Below the pieces are notes generated by a model. The model had not been told where the DNA came from, made no database searches, and was given only the letters and a program-made list of their open reading frames with translations. Position numbers and translations under genes: made by a program. This document shows, piece after piece, positions 22,368 through 36,170 of a DNA stretch of 64,000 nt; within the stretch, counting starts at the first letter, position 1; every line of letters begins with the position of its first letter. Source of the stretch: Allolobophora icterica (Eukaryota; Annelida; Clitellata; Crassiclitellata; Lumbricidae); contig OY744616.1 of assembly GCA_963556255.1 (NCBI GenBank), positions 30,991,671 to 31,055,670 of the forward strand. Direction: 5' to 3'.

Positions 22368-25300
22368 GTAAGTTCATGAAACTTAGTGACTCAATATTCG
22401 TGACTTAGACTGTTTAACTGAAACTGCTAATATTGTAGAAGCTAACATGTTATAGTCGAAGTTATCGTTACTCTGCAGCATTATGGCTGTATGATGCCAT
22501 GAGCATGTAAGCTGTATCAAATGTAAGTGGCCGGTGTGACCTTTACACAGCGTCCTTCTGACTGGGAGCTATGTGCAAAAACTTGGAAGTTCTAAATTAA
22601 GCTTGTACAATTTTTGTGTGTAATTATTAGGGCTGTACCGAATAGGTGATAATCACTATTCGGCTGAATACGAATTTTTGGACCAACTTTTGGCCGAATA
22701 CGAATACGAATAGTATACAAAATAGGTCTACTGACAAAAGTAAAAAATACGTTAATATTGACTCACTGTACACAAAGAATTAGACTACTGACACTGCGAT
22801 ACCGCGGTGCAGGCAGTAGGCAAGGCCTGGCTGCAACCACAGCATATATTATGTTAATGAGAGAGTTACTTCAGTCCACTTGCTATAGGAGCCGCATATG
22901 CAGAAACTGATGTCACGTGACCACTATTCGTATTCGGTCTGACCACTATTCGTATTCGGTCTGACCGCTACTATTCGGCCGAATACCGAATAGCTATTTA
23001 GCCCACTATTCGACTACAAAGCGAATGTTCGGTACAGCCCTAGTAATTATGGTTACTTTTATCAAGTGAGGGGGTGCTTGATAGTGTAGTGGTCATTGTG
23101 CTGGACTGTCAGTCTAGAGGCCCGGATTTCAAATCCTTGCCAGGGCAGAAATTTGGTTCGAGATTTCTGCTCCATCTGCACCCCTAGCCAACTCAGCTAT
23201 AATGACTCATGCATTATAGCTTCCCACTATAAGTCCACGGTGAGAGAGGACTGGCCACCCGCCCTTATAGGCCGAGGCTAAGAAAATGAAGTTGCTAACA
23301 CTTCATACCTGTGGCTGCCTCAGGGCTAGCGTAAGGGACTGATCTATATCAAATGACTGACGTATGGAATCTTTACGCTTCTACTGGATAGGAATTCTAC
23401 ATTCACCTTTTATCAATGCTCGAATTATAAACACAGACAAGACTGAAGACAAAATATTTAAAGTTGCAATGAAATTCCACATGGTAACCCTATTCCCAGT
23501 CATATTCCAGTGACACAGGACAAACAAGTGTTGTTTCATCATCATCATCAGTTCCTGACGCCAGCCATTTGGCAGCGATGGGTACGAAATAAATGATCTC
23601 CATTGTCCTCGGTCATTTGTCAAGTCTATTGCCCCCCCCCCCCCTTAATGTTAGTCCAATTGATGTTATGTTGTTTAGCTATATTGAAACTTGGGGACTG
23701 TTTTACTGCAGAAGGTTTTGGGCACTAGTTTATACTTAAATGTTGTGAATGAGTTTATTTTAGATCATCTTTGGGAGTATATTAATTTGAGCGCTTGTAT
23801 TTAGATGACAGTGACCCTGCAAATACATCGTATGAGGAGTCGGAAAAATCTTGGAAGAACAACACTGACCGGTCCAGGTCAGACTACTATAGCCAGAGGA
23901 ACCGGCTCCGGAGCGATCGTGAGCGATATGAATATGATGAATATTATCGGGATTATTACCAAAGTTAGTGATTGTTTTATAGTCTTTGGCAATTAGTTTA
24001 TTAGGTTATTAGTTTAGAGTTGTGAACTGTCTGTCCAGATGTTTGGGGTTCATTCCCTGCTTGGACAGAAAGACATTTCAAGTTCTTGGTTCTATTATCA
24101 CTATATAGGTAGCTGGCTATAACGTATATGAATCTCCGAATGAATGAATGAATAATCATAATTGTAAATTTATATAGCGCCAGGTTAAGAGACTCCTCAG
24201 AGGTGCTCCCGACCTGACAACACCAAACCATGATCGAAAAGAATGGTTTTTAAAACCAATGTGTACACGGCCTAGTGTACTTTGTGAACTATTACGGGCT
24301 ACACTTTATTGTGGGCAATGATTTATGCATGAAGTATTAAACTACCCTGGTATATAATCTGTTAGATATTAAAGCACATTCTCCCTGCTGAAGATGTTCG
24401 ATAGATTAAGATTGAAGTCCAGTTAATATTAGACTCTGAATGCTGTTAAAAGTAGTATAAGATATATGTAAGTCTTAGTGTGGCTAGAAATTATGGCACT
24501 TTAAATTTTGTATCTTTCTTTGTTTGGTTTCTGTGGTTACACTGGATCCATGAGATCAATAACACTGTTATGACACTGTGCAAAATATCAAACAAGCAGG
24601 CATTAAACAACAAGTTTTGCAAATTTTTAATTAAAAAGTGTAACCACTTTATTCCAACAAAATTTTGCCTTATAACAATGTATTTAATAATTACATAGGT
24701 GACTTTGCCAAATACCAGTATGTACAAGTTATCAATAATCTGACACCAATGGAACATTGGAACCCTGACTTCATTTGCTGTTTATGCGTCGCTGCATCTT
24801 CTGGAAGTGTGTGGGCATTGTGGTCTGGAAAATACGTTATACAATGTCAGTGGGATGATCTAATGGCAGTAGAGAGCACTGGTCATCCAGAACTTTGGGT
24901 TTCAAATACCTGCCAAGATGGATAAATTTGTTTGCTTGGCTATTGCATGAGTACATGGAGTATACAGTGTTGATGGGAAGATTAGAAGGCAATGGACAGG
25001 ACTGATCACTTGCTCTTTAATGCTGAGTAACCATGGCTGTTTCAGAGGTTGACTTGTAGGGACTTCTATTTATTTAAACAATGAGGCACATAGTCGTGAA
25101 CAGTCGCAACGAAATGCAGACATTAAAATATTGTATCTGTTCTGCTTAGCTGTGTATATAGTTTTCCTGCCCTTGACATACTGTATTAAATCTTAATATT
25201 TTTGTTTCAGGGTACTGCAATTATTATTATCAGCAGCAAGGTGGATACTCGCAGTATCCGTATCAATACCAATATCCTAATCAATATGACAAAGGCTACC

Positions 25301-28300
25301 TTGCAGAAATGGCCCACTATGGACAGATTCCTCCTTACGATCCCAGGTATGTAGTAGGGATCAATGTGATACCAGCTGTTCACATCAAAATCATTTGAAG
25401 ACATTTGTAAATTCTTTGGGAGCATGTATTTTGTTTTTCTGATTCTAATCGATGATGTTAAACACAAATAAAAATGCTTCTAGTTTCCGTATAATCAGTG
25501 AATTAGTTTCTTGTTATTCAGCATTTGGTTTTCTTAAAATGCCATTTTAGCAGACCTGTTTGTGTTGTAAACCTTTTCTTGTTTAGGCACGGCTCTTGTA
25601 ACGGCACGGCTGTGTTAGAGCACCATACAAATTGTCATCATTATTATTGTAATTCACCTCAAGTGTTTGCGCATTTCAGAAGTCTGGTCTTTGCTCAGCT
25701 GGTGTCATCCATTCCATGGCTAGAATATACAATGGCTCATCTGGTTCTTTTGTCTTATGACAACATAAATATTTATGCAGCTCTCAGGGTGCTTTATGTG
25801 AACAGCTGGCAGGGTGCTATATAAATTTTCTAAATTACGTTGCAGCTTGTCGTTAAAAGTATTAATGTGTCATCTTTCTAAGAAACACGTAACACATTTA
25901 ATATCTGAGAGTGCAACTGTTTGAAGGGGTTATTTATAGGATGTCTGACATGTAGCAATAATTGCTAAATTATAATTGCTATAGCTATGGCAAAGTGGCA
26001 GCAGAGGGTGATAAGCAAACAAGGGGTGAACCAGCGGCTGACCTTGTCTATCCACTTGTTTTTTTAGTGAAAAGTTTTCCTAATGCTTAAGACCTGGGTG
26101 ACATGATAAGGAGAATCTAGTGCACTTGGAGAGAATACTGTTTCAGTGTATTAAAATTTGCAGTTTTTCCATTCTATATTAGGTATGGTTATGACGAAGC
26201 AGGTAAACCGCAGTCGGGAAGTCGTCACGATTCCCTGCGAGGAAGCTCACCTGGTCAAGATCAGCTTTCCACTGCTGCGTAAATATGTCAACTTCTGTGT
26301 GACTTTTCTACAATTGACAATGAAAATGAGGAAAATGGATGGAAGATAGAGAGTGAAATAAAACTGCAGAACTATTAAAGATGGACAAAATTAGAATGTG
26401 GAATTGTGGATATACCTGTAATGTAATAAAAACTGAGTGAATGACGATGTTGACAATGGTGATGTTGTTGGTGACAGTTGATTATTTGTTGGGAAGTTAT
26501 GAGACTGCACTAATAACTTCTTGCTACAACACCAAAGCTTCCTTATGACGTGACTGACTATCTTGAGTACTATGTTATAGGGAGGTTGTGCTGTAACACA
26601 CAACAAAACTGAGATCCACATCTTCAAAACCATATTTTAGTGGTGTGTGCTTAGAGGAGCATGTGGTGTTCAACAAGTAACCATGATGTACACATGTAAT
26701 ATTCTACATGCTTATATAGCACCGCTATAGTCTGTGGTCATGAGTAGTTTTTCGGAGGTTATGTGAATGTCACCATTAGATTACATTAAACAAACTTCTA
26801 ACCAAGAAGGCTTGAAAATCTAAAGGATTTTGTTACTGTCCAAATTTGGTTCACGTAAAGTAAAAGTATTTCCTCAATGATAACTGAAGGTGGCTAAAAT
26901 AATTGATACACAGCTGATGTTATCTGCAATATTGACTTGTAATGTGGTATTTGGTAGCCAAATGGTTGTAGTGCTCCCATTGTAACGCGGAGAGTACGGG
27001 TTCGAGCCTTCCCTGAGATGGTTACTGTGTTAGGACCTTGAGCAAGTCCTTCACTCGCAAAATTGTTCAGTGCTATTGATTGATGCTTTGTCGTTAGACA
27101 GTGACGCTTAATAAATGCATAATAATAATAGTAAGTATTTTTTTTTATTAAGTGACAACTTTGCACGAGAATTTCATCAGGGATCAAGACCTGGAAGCAG
27201 TTTTAGTGGGGCCGAACCTTCTCCGATCGTGGGTGTTGATCCTGGATATGCTAGTGATCCCTACAACGCTCCGTACAGCTACAGAGATGAAATTGCCTAC
27301 CACGGTAACTTAACTGATAGGAGATACTTTAAAAACTTGAACCTTTGTTTGTGTATATGTTTCAGCCTCTGTGTAGCACCTTTTGAGCGCCTCTTGAAAC
27401 ATTTCATTAACCAGTTTCAATCGTCTTCTTGTTCTTCTGTGATTCATGTTTTACACAACTGAAGCTTTGAAATCCAATTGTTATTATTGGCTTACATTCA
27501 TGTGTGGTGATAATATATTGTGCTAACTATATGTGTTTATGGGTTTGTCTATGGAAAGTTACGTTTAAGATCCACCCAGAGATGTCAGCTCTGAAATTAA
27601 CGTTTAGTTTCTGATTTCTTAGCAAATAGAGAGTTTCAGAAGCGGTTTAGATAGTAGCTTTTAAATGATGTAAAATACAATAAAAGTGATCCAATTGATA
27701 GTACCTCTTTTAGAAAAAGCCATGTAGCAGCTGTGTAGCTGTTGGTAACTTTATCACTTTAAAAACACTATGTGTGTATAAATGCCACATGTATGCATAT
27801 ATATGTTCACTGGGCATTTTTGGTTTTAGAGCCTGTACGTCAACGAATGACCCCTCAGAAGTTTATAGTGGCCCACACTCGAGCCGCTTTTGGCCCAACT
27901 GGACAGCTGGTCCATGTCTTACCCAACAGCCCACTCGATGGCCAGCCTGCTGTCGTTGAGTTAATTGATGTCGCTAGCCTTCTGAGTGGCAGCCCTGATA
28001 TGGAAGAATTGAAGAAATTTCCTGGGCCATTAATTAGGTATTTGTGATAATGATTGTGTGTTGTGTTCTTTAGATATTGTGTGTTTATTCAATAATCATC
28101 AGGTAGTTACTCCATAATGAATAGGTATTTGTCATGTGATAATCAGATTTTAGTTCTAATAAGAGGTCCAATAAGATTTCGTACATGTCAGAAATTTGTC
28201 ATTTTTAACAGTTAAAGATGATGCAGCATTTTAGTATTTAAGCAGCATTTTGAGTTTTTATCATTTCTGTATGTGCAATGGAGCACTAGGATTGAAAGGC

Positions 28301-31300
28301 TTGACGCTTTTACATAATTTTAAATTTTTACTGTTCAAAATGTTATTTAACATTTTATTATTATAGTTTGTGTTTGAATATTATCATTATCAGTATGTGT
28401 GTTTATTGATACCAAATTTGAAAATGATACAAGTTTTAATAAAACAGACTTATCAGTTGGGTACAAAATAACCAAATCATGTGTTTTCTGTATGTGTTGG
28501 CTTGAATATGTGCTTGAAGCATAAATTTTCATCCACATTGTACAAGCATCCACATAGGACAAGCATGTCCACAATTTCTGTTGATTATTTATCAGTAGCT
28601 GCCACTCTAGTGGAGTCCTGTATAAAGTATTTTTTTATTTACCTCATTTAGTGTATACATGTATTTCTAGATGTGTATGTACCAGGATACGAGTTTGCTG
28701 TGTCATTTGCTGTTACAGACATGAAACCCACAAGAATGACGTTTTACTCTACTGTCAGAAGATGGCGCTTGAATGCCGAAGCAACATTCATTTGATTGAT
28801 CGTGAGTCTGCAGAACTGATCTGGCATTACCTCGAGCTACTCATTAAACAAAATGGGGTGAGTTCTGCATGACCAAGTAGTCAAAATTAAATATCCAAAT
28901 CCAAAACTGTTTAGTTGAACATTCACAACAATCAGTGCTGTTCTTTAAGTAAGTAAGTAAGTAAGTAAGTATAAGTAAGTGTATTCTTCATTAAGAAGCG
29001 CTAGCAAACGCACAGGCTGTACAAGAAAGATAATACAGCATATTATTTCGTATTACATACTACAGTCAAACAATGTAACCAATTAATTTGTGACAATGTC
29101 TCTGTACTACACATTTAAGAGAAAAGTTATCACAAATGAATACATAAAAGATACTAAGGATACAAAAAAGGCTATTTGTATAGTGTTCTGGCAAGGAAGC
29201 ATTTCCGAGTCAAACAACATTAAAGTAACATTACAATGGTGAAATATATGTTTTCCATCTGTTTTCTTCAGACGGTCATTGGAACCGACCTGGCTGACCT
29301 GCTGCTCGATGGACATGAACCGTTGTCCAGTGCATATGCTAAGGCTGGCCTTCGCATCGCATGTAGTCGTGAGGACCTTGATGTTGATGAGGATGGACTT
29401 TCGTCGTCTGTTTCTGCAGACCGATCAGTAGTCAACAAGAGCTCAGCTGAGATGGGAATCGACGAAACAACAGACAGGTTCCGACATCTACTGCTTCATG
29501 GACGCAAGAAGGTAAGCAGAAACATTTCGTGTTGCATGTTAATTATTAATAACGATTATGAGTTGTGAGTAATGTGTCTTTACATAAGCTGTATGGATGA
29601 CACCCTGTGACATAACTTTGTTTTGTTGTAGGCTTTTGTTTTTTGCATGTCATATCATGTCTGACAGATATATATGCCTGATTTTCATGACTCTGAAAAG
29701 CACCCTTGAAATTGCTTTGCATTTGAAATGAATGAGATAGGGCTTGACATATCTACTCTCCCTACGACCAACGAGGATGAAAAAACACCTCTGGGTTTTG
29801 ATTGTTTGATGTAGGTGCAAAAGCCTTGGTGACAGTTCTGTAACTGGGGACACTTTCCATTAAGCTTATGTGACTTAGCACAGCGGGCCAATAAAACGTG
29901 GTGAACTGAGATTTAAACTCCAAGCAGTTTTCCTTGTCTTTATTTTTTGGATGTCCTGTTTCCTGAATTGTTCTTTGTAGTTATTCATTCATTTTGTGCA
30001 CCAGAATACAGCGAATATTGGATAACATCTAATTAATTTTAAAATCTTTTTAAAATATGTTTTGCTAGAGTTAATTACATTTCACTGTAATTATCATAGG
30101 GTGAGCTAGTAGATACAACAATAAGATATGGTAATTGTACATTTTTAGGATGCACTGGATTTGGCTATGAAAAGGAATCTTTGGGGTCATGCTCTCTTTC
30201 TGGCCTCGAAGATGGATGCAAAAACTCATGCAAGCATCATGACAAGGTAGTGTTTAGAAAATCTGATGATGAATTTGGTCATTAACAGACTCTTGGTTGA
30301 ATCATTTTTGTGATTGGCATTGGACTAATTATTTATATGTACAGTTTGTACATCCATTTTTTAGAGACTTGTTTTTGACCTGTTGAGAATCTCCTGAAGG
30401 TGCTGCATGGAGAGTAGTTAGCAAAAGGGCCAGCAGTATTTATGCTTTCAGTCAAAACAGTGTAATGTGAAATCTTATTCATGCTATTGCACCAGGAGTA
30501 TCTTGGAAAGAAAGTTAACATCCGCTTTGCTGATAAAGATGATGTAAGGATTTTCTGTAACCAAGTTTGTGGCCGACCAATGTAACATTTTCTTTGACCA
30601 GTTTATTAATTTCTTGGCTACTTAAATAGTATTTTACCCTGCAAGTGTGTAGAACTTTTAAAACTTCATGTGTTTTGTGAAGTACTTAGTGACACTGTCA
30701 TAAATTTTCAAATCCTGTTCCTTTGATAGGTTTGCGAATGTGTCGATGAAAATGAACGATCCTCTTCAGACGTTGTACCAGATCATGTCTGGACGCCAGC
30801 CAGCTGCTGTAACGGTTGGTCACCTCGGATTACTTGTGTGGGGTTTATGTGGTCAAAAAATTTGTAACTGTCATTTGCTTCTTAACTTTGATTAAGTACT
30901 TTGTAAGTACTTTCTAATATGCTTTTATGAAGAAAAGGTTCAAGTGTGCACGTTATTACATCAGAAAATAGGGTATTTTCTGTTGCTATATTGACCAGTT
31001 TAATTTTATTACATATGAATTGTATCTTATGTTGACCAGTTTAATTTTATTACATATGAATTGTATCTTATGTTGACCAGTTTAATTTTATTACATATGA
31101 ATTGTATCTTATGTTGACCAGTTTAATTTTATTACATATGAATTGTATCTTATGTTGACCAGTTTAATTTTATTACATATGAATTGTATCTTATGTTGAC
31201 CAGTTTAATTTATTACATATGAATTGTATCTTATGTTGACCAGTTTAATTTTATTACATATGAATTGTATCTTATGTTGACCAGTTTAATTTATTACATA

Positions 31301-34300
31301 TGAATTGTATATTGTGCATCAACATTATTATGGTTTCTTCTGACAGCTAATATCAGATGATAAATGGGGCGATTGGAGGCCGCATCTTAGCGTCATACTT
31401 TCTAACCCAACACAGAAGGCAGAACTTGACAAGAAGAGCATTGTCACTCTGGGTGACACTCTTGGTAAGTTATAACCTCTTCAGAAATGTCAAAATTGGT
31501 TCTAAGAGTGTCGTTTACTTATATCATTTAAACCTTGAACGGCAAGATGGAGTAGTTTTCCATACATTTTAATACATGCTTATCATTAAAGTGTTAAACA
31601 ATAGCTACACCAAACCCTCCTTATAATATGCTTAATTAAGTATTGCTAGAATTCTGGTATAACATTTATGATGTTTATGATGTTTCATAACGTTTAATGA
31701 TGTTTAGATGAGCTTTAGAAAATGACCCAAATTTGACACAACCTCGGTATAAGGCAGTTGTTGATATGGCCCCAAAAACCATGTTATGAGGAGGTTCTTC
31801 TGTACTATGTAATTTCTATATTAGGCCTTTTAAATATTTTTACTTTTTACAAAGCATAAGTTATAGTATAATATTCCCACAGTATTTACTATTTGATAAA
31901 TAGTGACTTAAGTAACTGTTGACTTGCTATGTGGTAGTCAGTTGTAATAAAAACTAATTAATTTTCTCTGCAAATCAGTATTTCAATGTGAAATCAGACC
32001 AGTTTCATGTGAAGTTGATGTATATTCTTTCTAATCTGTTGCTGGAAAAGATGAAGGAATTTGTCCAGGCGATGCAATGACCCACACATTATTTATGGAT
32101 GTATAGTAAAGTCAAACTTAATGCTGTCTTTCAGCAATGCGTGGATTATTCTTCGGATCGCAGTTCTGTTATTTGACGGCTAGGGTTGCCTTTGGCGATT
32201 ACCACAAAAAGAGCTCCAAAATTGTGTTGCTTGGTGCAAGCCACAGGTTAGTTTTGCATGCCAGAATTATTCTTGCATTCACACCAATGTTGATGTATAA
32301 CAACACTTTCGTATCTGTGATGGCAAATTTATTGTTCAGTGATGATAATAATTATGATAATGATAATAAATGATAATAACTAACAGAGGCCGATTGTTTG
32401 ATTGAACTGCTTAGATTCTGGGTTACCAGATTTTTTCATTAGAACTAGAATTTATTGACTTAAACAAGAATTTTGGTTAGGTTGTAAAACTGGTTAGATT
32501 CAAATCAGTGATGCACAACGTCCAGCCTGCGGGCCACATCCGGCCCACGATGAGTCGTCATGTGGCCTGTGATGTCCAACAGGAAAAGCGACTATGTAAG
32601 AGCCGGCACTAACATGAAGTCTGCAGTGACTTGCACACTGGGGTCATTGGAAAAAACTATAAGTATTATAGTAATATAGGCCTAGAAGTACTATGAGTCC
32701 TCTTTCTATAGAACTCTCTATGTTTACTTTTATATGTGTTTAACTGCACTTCATCTTCATAAATTTTGACATGCATTCATCTGAACTAAGCTGAGTTGTA
32801 AAACTTGTTTGGCCCCCAAAGGGTTTAGGAAATCGTTTAGTGGCCTTGGGCAGAAAAAGATTCTGTACCACTGATATAAGTTGCATGGTTTAGAACTGAA
32901 TTTATTTAAGAACTAGAAATTAATTAGTTCGAACTTGAATTATTTATCTCTGTATGTTTAGATGATGCCATTAGTAAATGTGCAGTCAGGCTAAGCACTT
33001 GCTCGTGGCTCTTTTTAAAATTACAATGTCTGGGGAAATTCACAAATGCACATCCACAAGATAAGCACTCCTTAAATAGGTCAGTTTGTTTCCTCAGAGC
33101 TTACTCTAATCTAAGAAATACTGTCTGGACTCATTACACACTCCTGTACCATTCTGCTTAATGTGAAGTGGGGCCCAAAGCTATTACTTAACACGCTATG
33201 TGGCTTAACTTGCCTTACAAGAGCTGCAGGATAGTGTTAACTATTGACTTTTACAAGATTATCCATGTTTGTACTTGGTCTGGTGTACACCCTGTATCAT
33301 AAGGCATGCCCCCACCAATGATTTTGCGTTAATGAGTCCCCACTGTGCATTTGAGCTTTTGTGTCTGCATTTGTCAAAGTTCTCCATTCGAGGAATTCGC
33401 GAGCAACTTTGCCATTCAGTGCACTGAGACATACGAGTACGGCCTGTCTCTTGCAACTCCAAACTACGTACTGCCGACATTCCAAGTCTACAAGTTCATC
33501 TACCTGCTGCGACTTGTAGACTACGGGTTTCTGGAGGAGGTAAAATGATGCTTGTCTGTCATTGTAATCGTTCTGGAAAGGTGCTATATAAATGTGCATT
33601 GGTCATGCTGTTTTATTTTCATGAGAGCCAGAGTGCTTTCTATACCAGGCCCCTAGTTAAGTGTAGATTGCTTTAAAATGCTCGTCAGGCACAGAGTTAC
33701 GTAGGCAATAGCATGCTCTATATAAAACCGAGAAATCATGACAGCCAGAGTGCTTTCTATAGTCAAATTGCTGGTCGGAAGAGGCATTGCCACAGCAAAT
33801 CGACCGCACGCATTGAAATTCAAAGACAACTACCAGGCCTCGTGTTCTAAAAGGCATTGTATGCTATCAATGGTTATTACAGTGTGTTACATTGCAATAT
33901 ATCTGAAGCTTTATACAAAGTAGCGCCAGAAAGTCTGTTTGATCAGATGAAAAATATGAAAGATAGTCTTTACCTGTTCAGAATATTATAAAGTAAACAT
34001 GGCTATTGTAACTAAACCAAAGCAGTTTTATTAAAAATGAAGGAAATATGAATGCAACTGTATATGGTACTTAATTGACGGTAGTTCTGTCACCTGGTGC
34101 ATTTTTGGAGTTAAGTTTAACTTATATTTTTCTTGCTACAGGCACTGAAGTATGCCGAGGAGTTGGCTGGTATAATTACTCAGTCGCCAACTCGCTATCC
34201 ACCAACGTTGGCAAAGGCGCTTTACAATTTATCATATGGCCTACGTCAGTGCGACCCTCAAAGACTTTTGATGGAGGAAACTGAAGACGTAGCATGGTTT

Positions 34301-35553
34301 CAGCAACTCCATGAAGTTGTCTTGAAAATAGAGGTAAATAATAACTGAAAATATTTGCCTCGCTTGTCAGAGCTTATTCAGTTTTCTTAACAGAATGAAT
34401 TTAAAATAGTGTTTAGAGTTCAACAACCATAGAACCGAGACAAGAGGATAGATATATGGGAAATTATCAGAATTGTTTACTGTAGGAAACATTCGGATTG
34501 CTTCCTGTTTTGTGGTTATTTACGAGTTGCTGCCATTGTTTTACTAACCTTTTATGACCAGCAACCCTTTGGTTGGACAGTTTAGCATGTAGACTAGTAT
34601 TCTGTTAAAGGAATCTTGATATTCTTATATATGTCTTGATATTCATATATATGCCTTGATATTGTTATATATAGCTTGATAAACTTACTATTCTTTAAAG
34701 TTTGTCATGTAACATGTTTTGTTTTAGTGGAAGCAATACACGATTTGATTTGATATTCTTATATATGCCATTCAGTACCATTGTTTTAGCATTTAATCTG
34801 TTTGACTGATGCTTCTTTAAGGCTGGTAGCATACTGCACCAATCTGGACAGGGCACTCCAGTTGGGGGCTTATCTACAGGTGCCAGCAGTGAAGTTGCTG
34901 AGATTCTAGGGCATAGGCAGCCTGTTGGTGAGCTGAGCCAGCAACCTACTGGCTTCATCGGTGGAACTTTAATGGATGGATCAAATGTCATGAATTATCC
35001 AGGTGAGTAGTATTGCCAAACTTTTCATGCAGTTATCGGAATATTTGTTTCCTGATCTTCTAAAAAGAGGTTTAAGCATATTATGATATTATGTGTGGTT
35101 GTGCTATTATGCAGTATGCTGTAGGAGAAAATGACAGGAAAAGACCTTGAATTGCAGTCTGAATGTCATTGATTCTCATTCTGAAAAAACATTATGTAAA
35201 GGTATTGTTAAAGTCCTTTGTGTTACATGGTTGCCGTGTGGTGGTCAGTCGGTTAGTATTTATTGTCTTTTAACATCTGTATGGACTGATCATTGTGGAA
35301 CAGTTTTCATTTGGAATTTGACAGAGACTGAGAGCATTTGCAGGTTGATTGATTTACATGGCATTATGTAGTAGGAGCTATTTGCATTAATTACTTAATT
35401 AGGTAACTTGTTTTCTTGTTCTTGTTAATCCATTGATAACATAACAAGCAACATGAGAGCTATTAATTTTATGTATTGTATATGTATATATATATATGTA
35501 TATATATATATATGTTTGATGTTGATGATTATACCGATGACTACTATGGTGAG

Positions 35554-35640
<87 letters not shown>

Positions 35641-36071
35641 CCATTATATGAGGGTCCGTGGCCAACAGTGCTTTATATGTATATATATGTACTTACATAT
35701 GTGTGCTTGTGTTTTAAGATGCACAGGGTCAGTGGCCAACAATGCAGCCTCAGCAGACAGTCTGGAACCCTGTTGTGCAGCAACAGCCATATGATCAGTA
35801 CCAGTATCCACCACAGGCATGGGATCCCTCCCAAGCTCAAATATGGTCGCAACAGGCACAGTTTTATCAGGGTCAGCCTACAGAAAATGTGGCTCCTACA
35901 AATGCACCAGACTCTGCTTATCAAGGTTGGCATGCAGAATCGTCTTGTTAATCCATTAGTTATTAAGTGACCATGATTTTACAATCATGAAAGTTGATAT
36001 ATATGAACCAGGCTTTCACCTCTGTATAATGTATATGTCTGTACCTGTGTATATGTAGTTGAATATGTGTT

Positions 36072-36170
<99 letters not shown>

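Noticed and set aside
21522..22379. 285-codon alternative frame and a 132-codon antisense frame over the SEC16 repeat
   Set aside because: Shadows of the in-frame minisatellite; the SEC16 frame fits splicing and homology.
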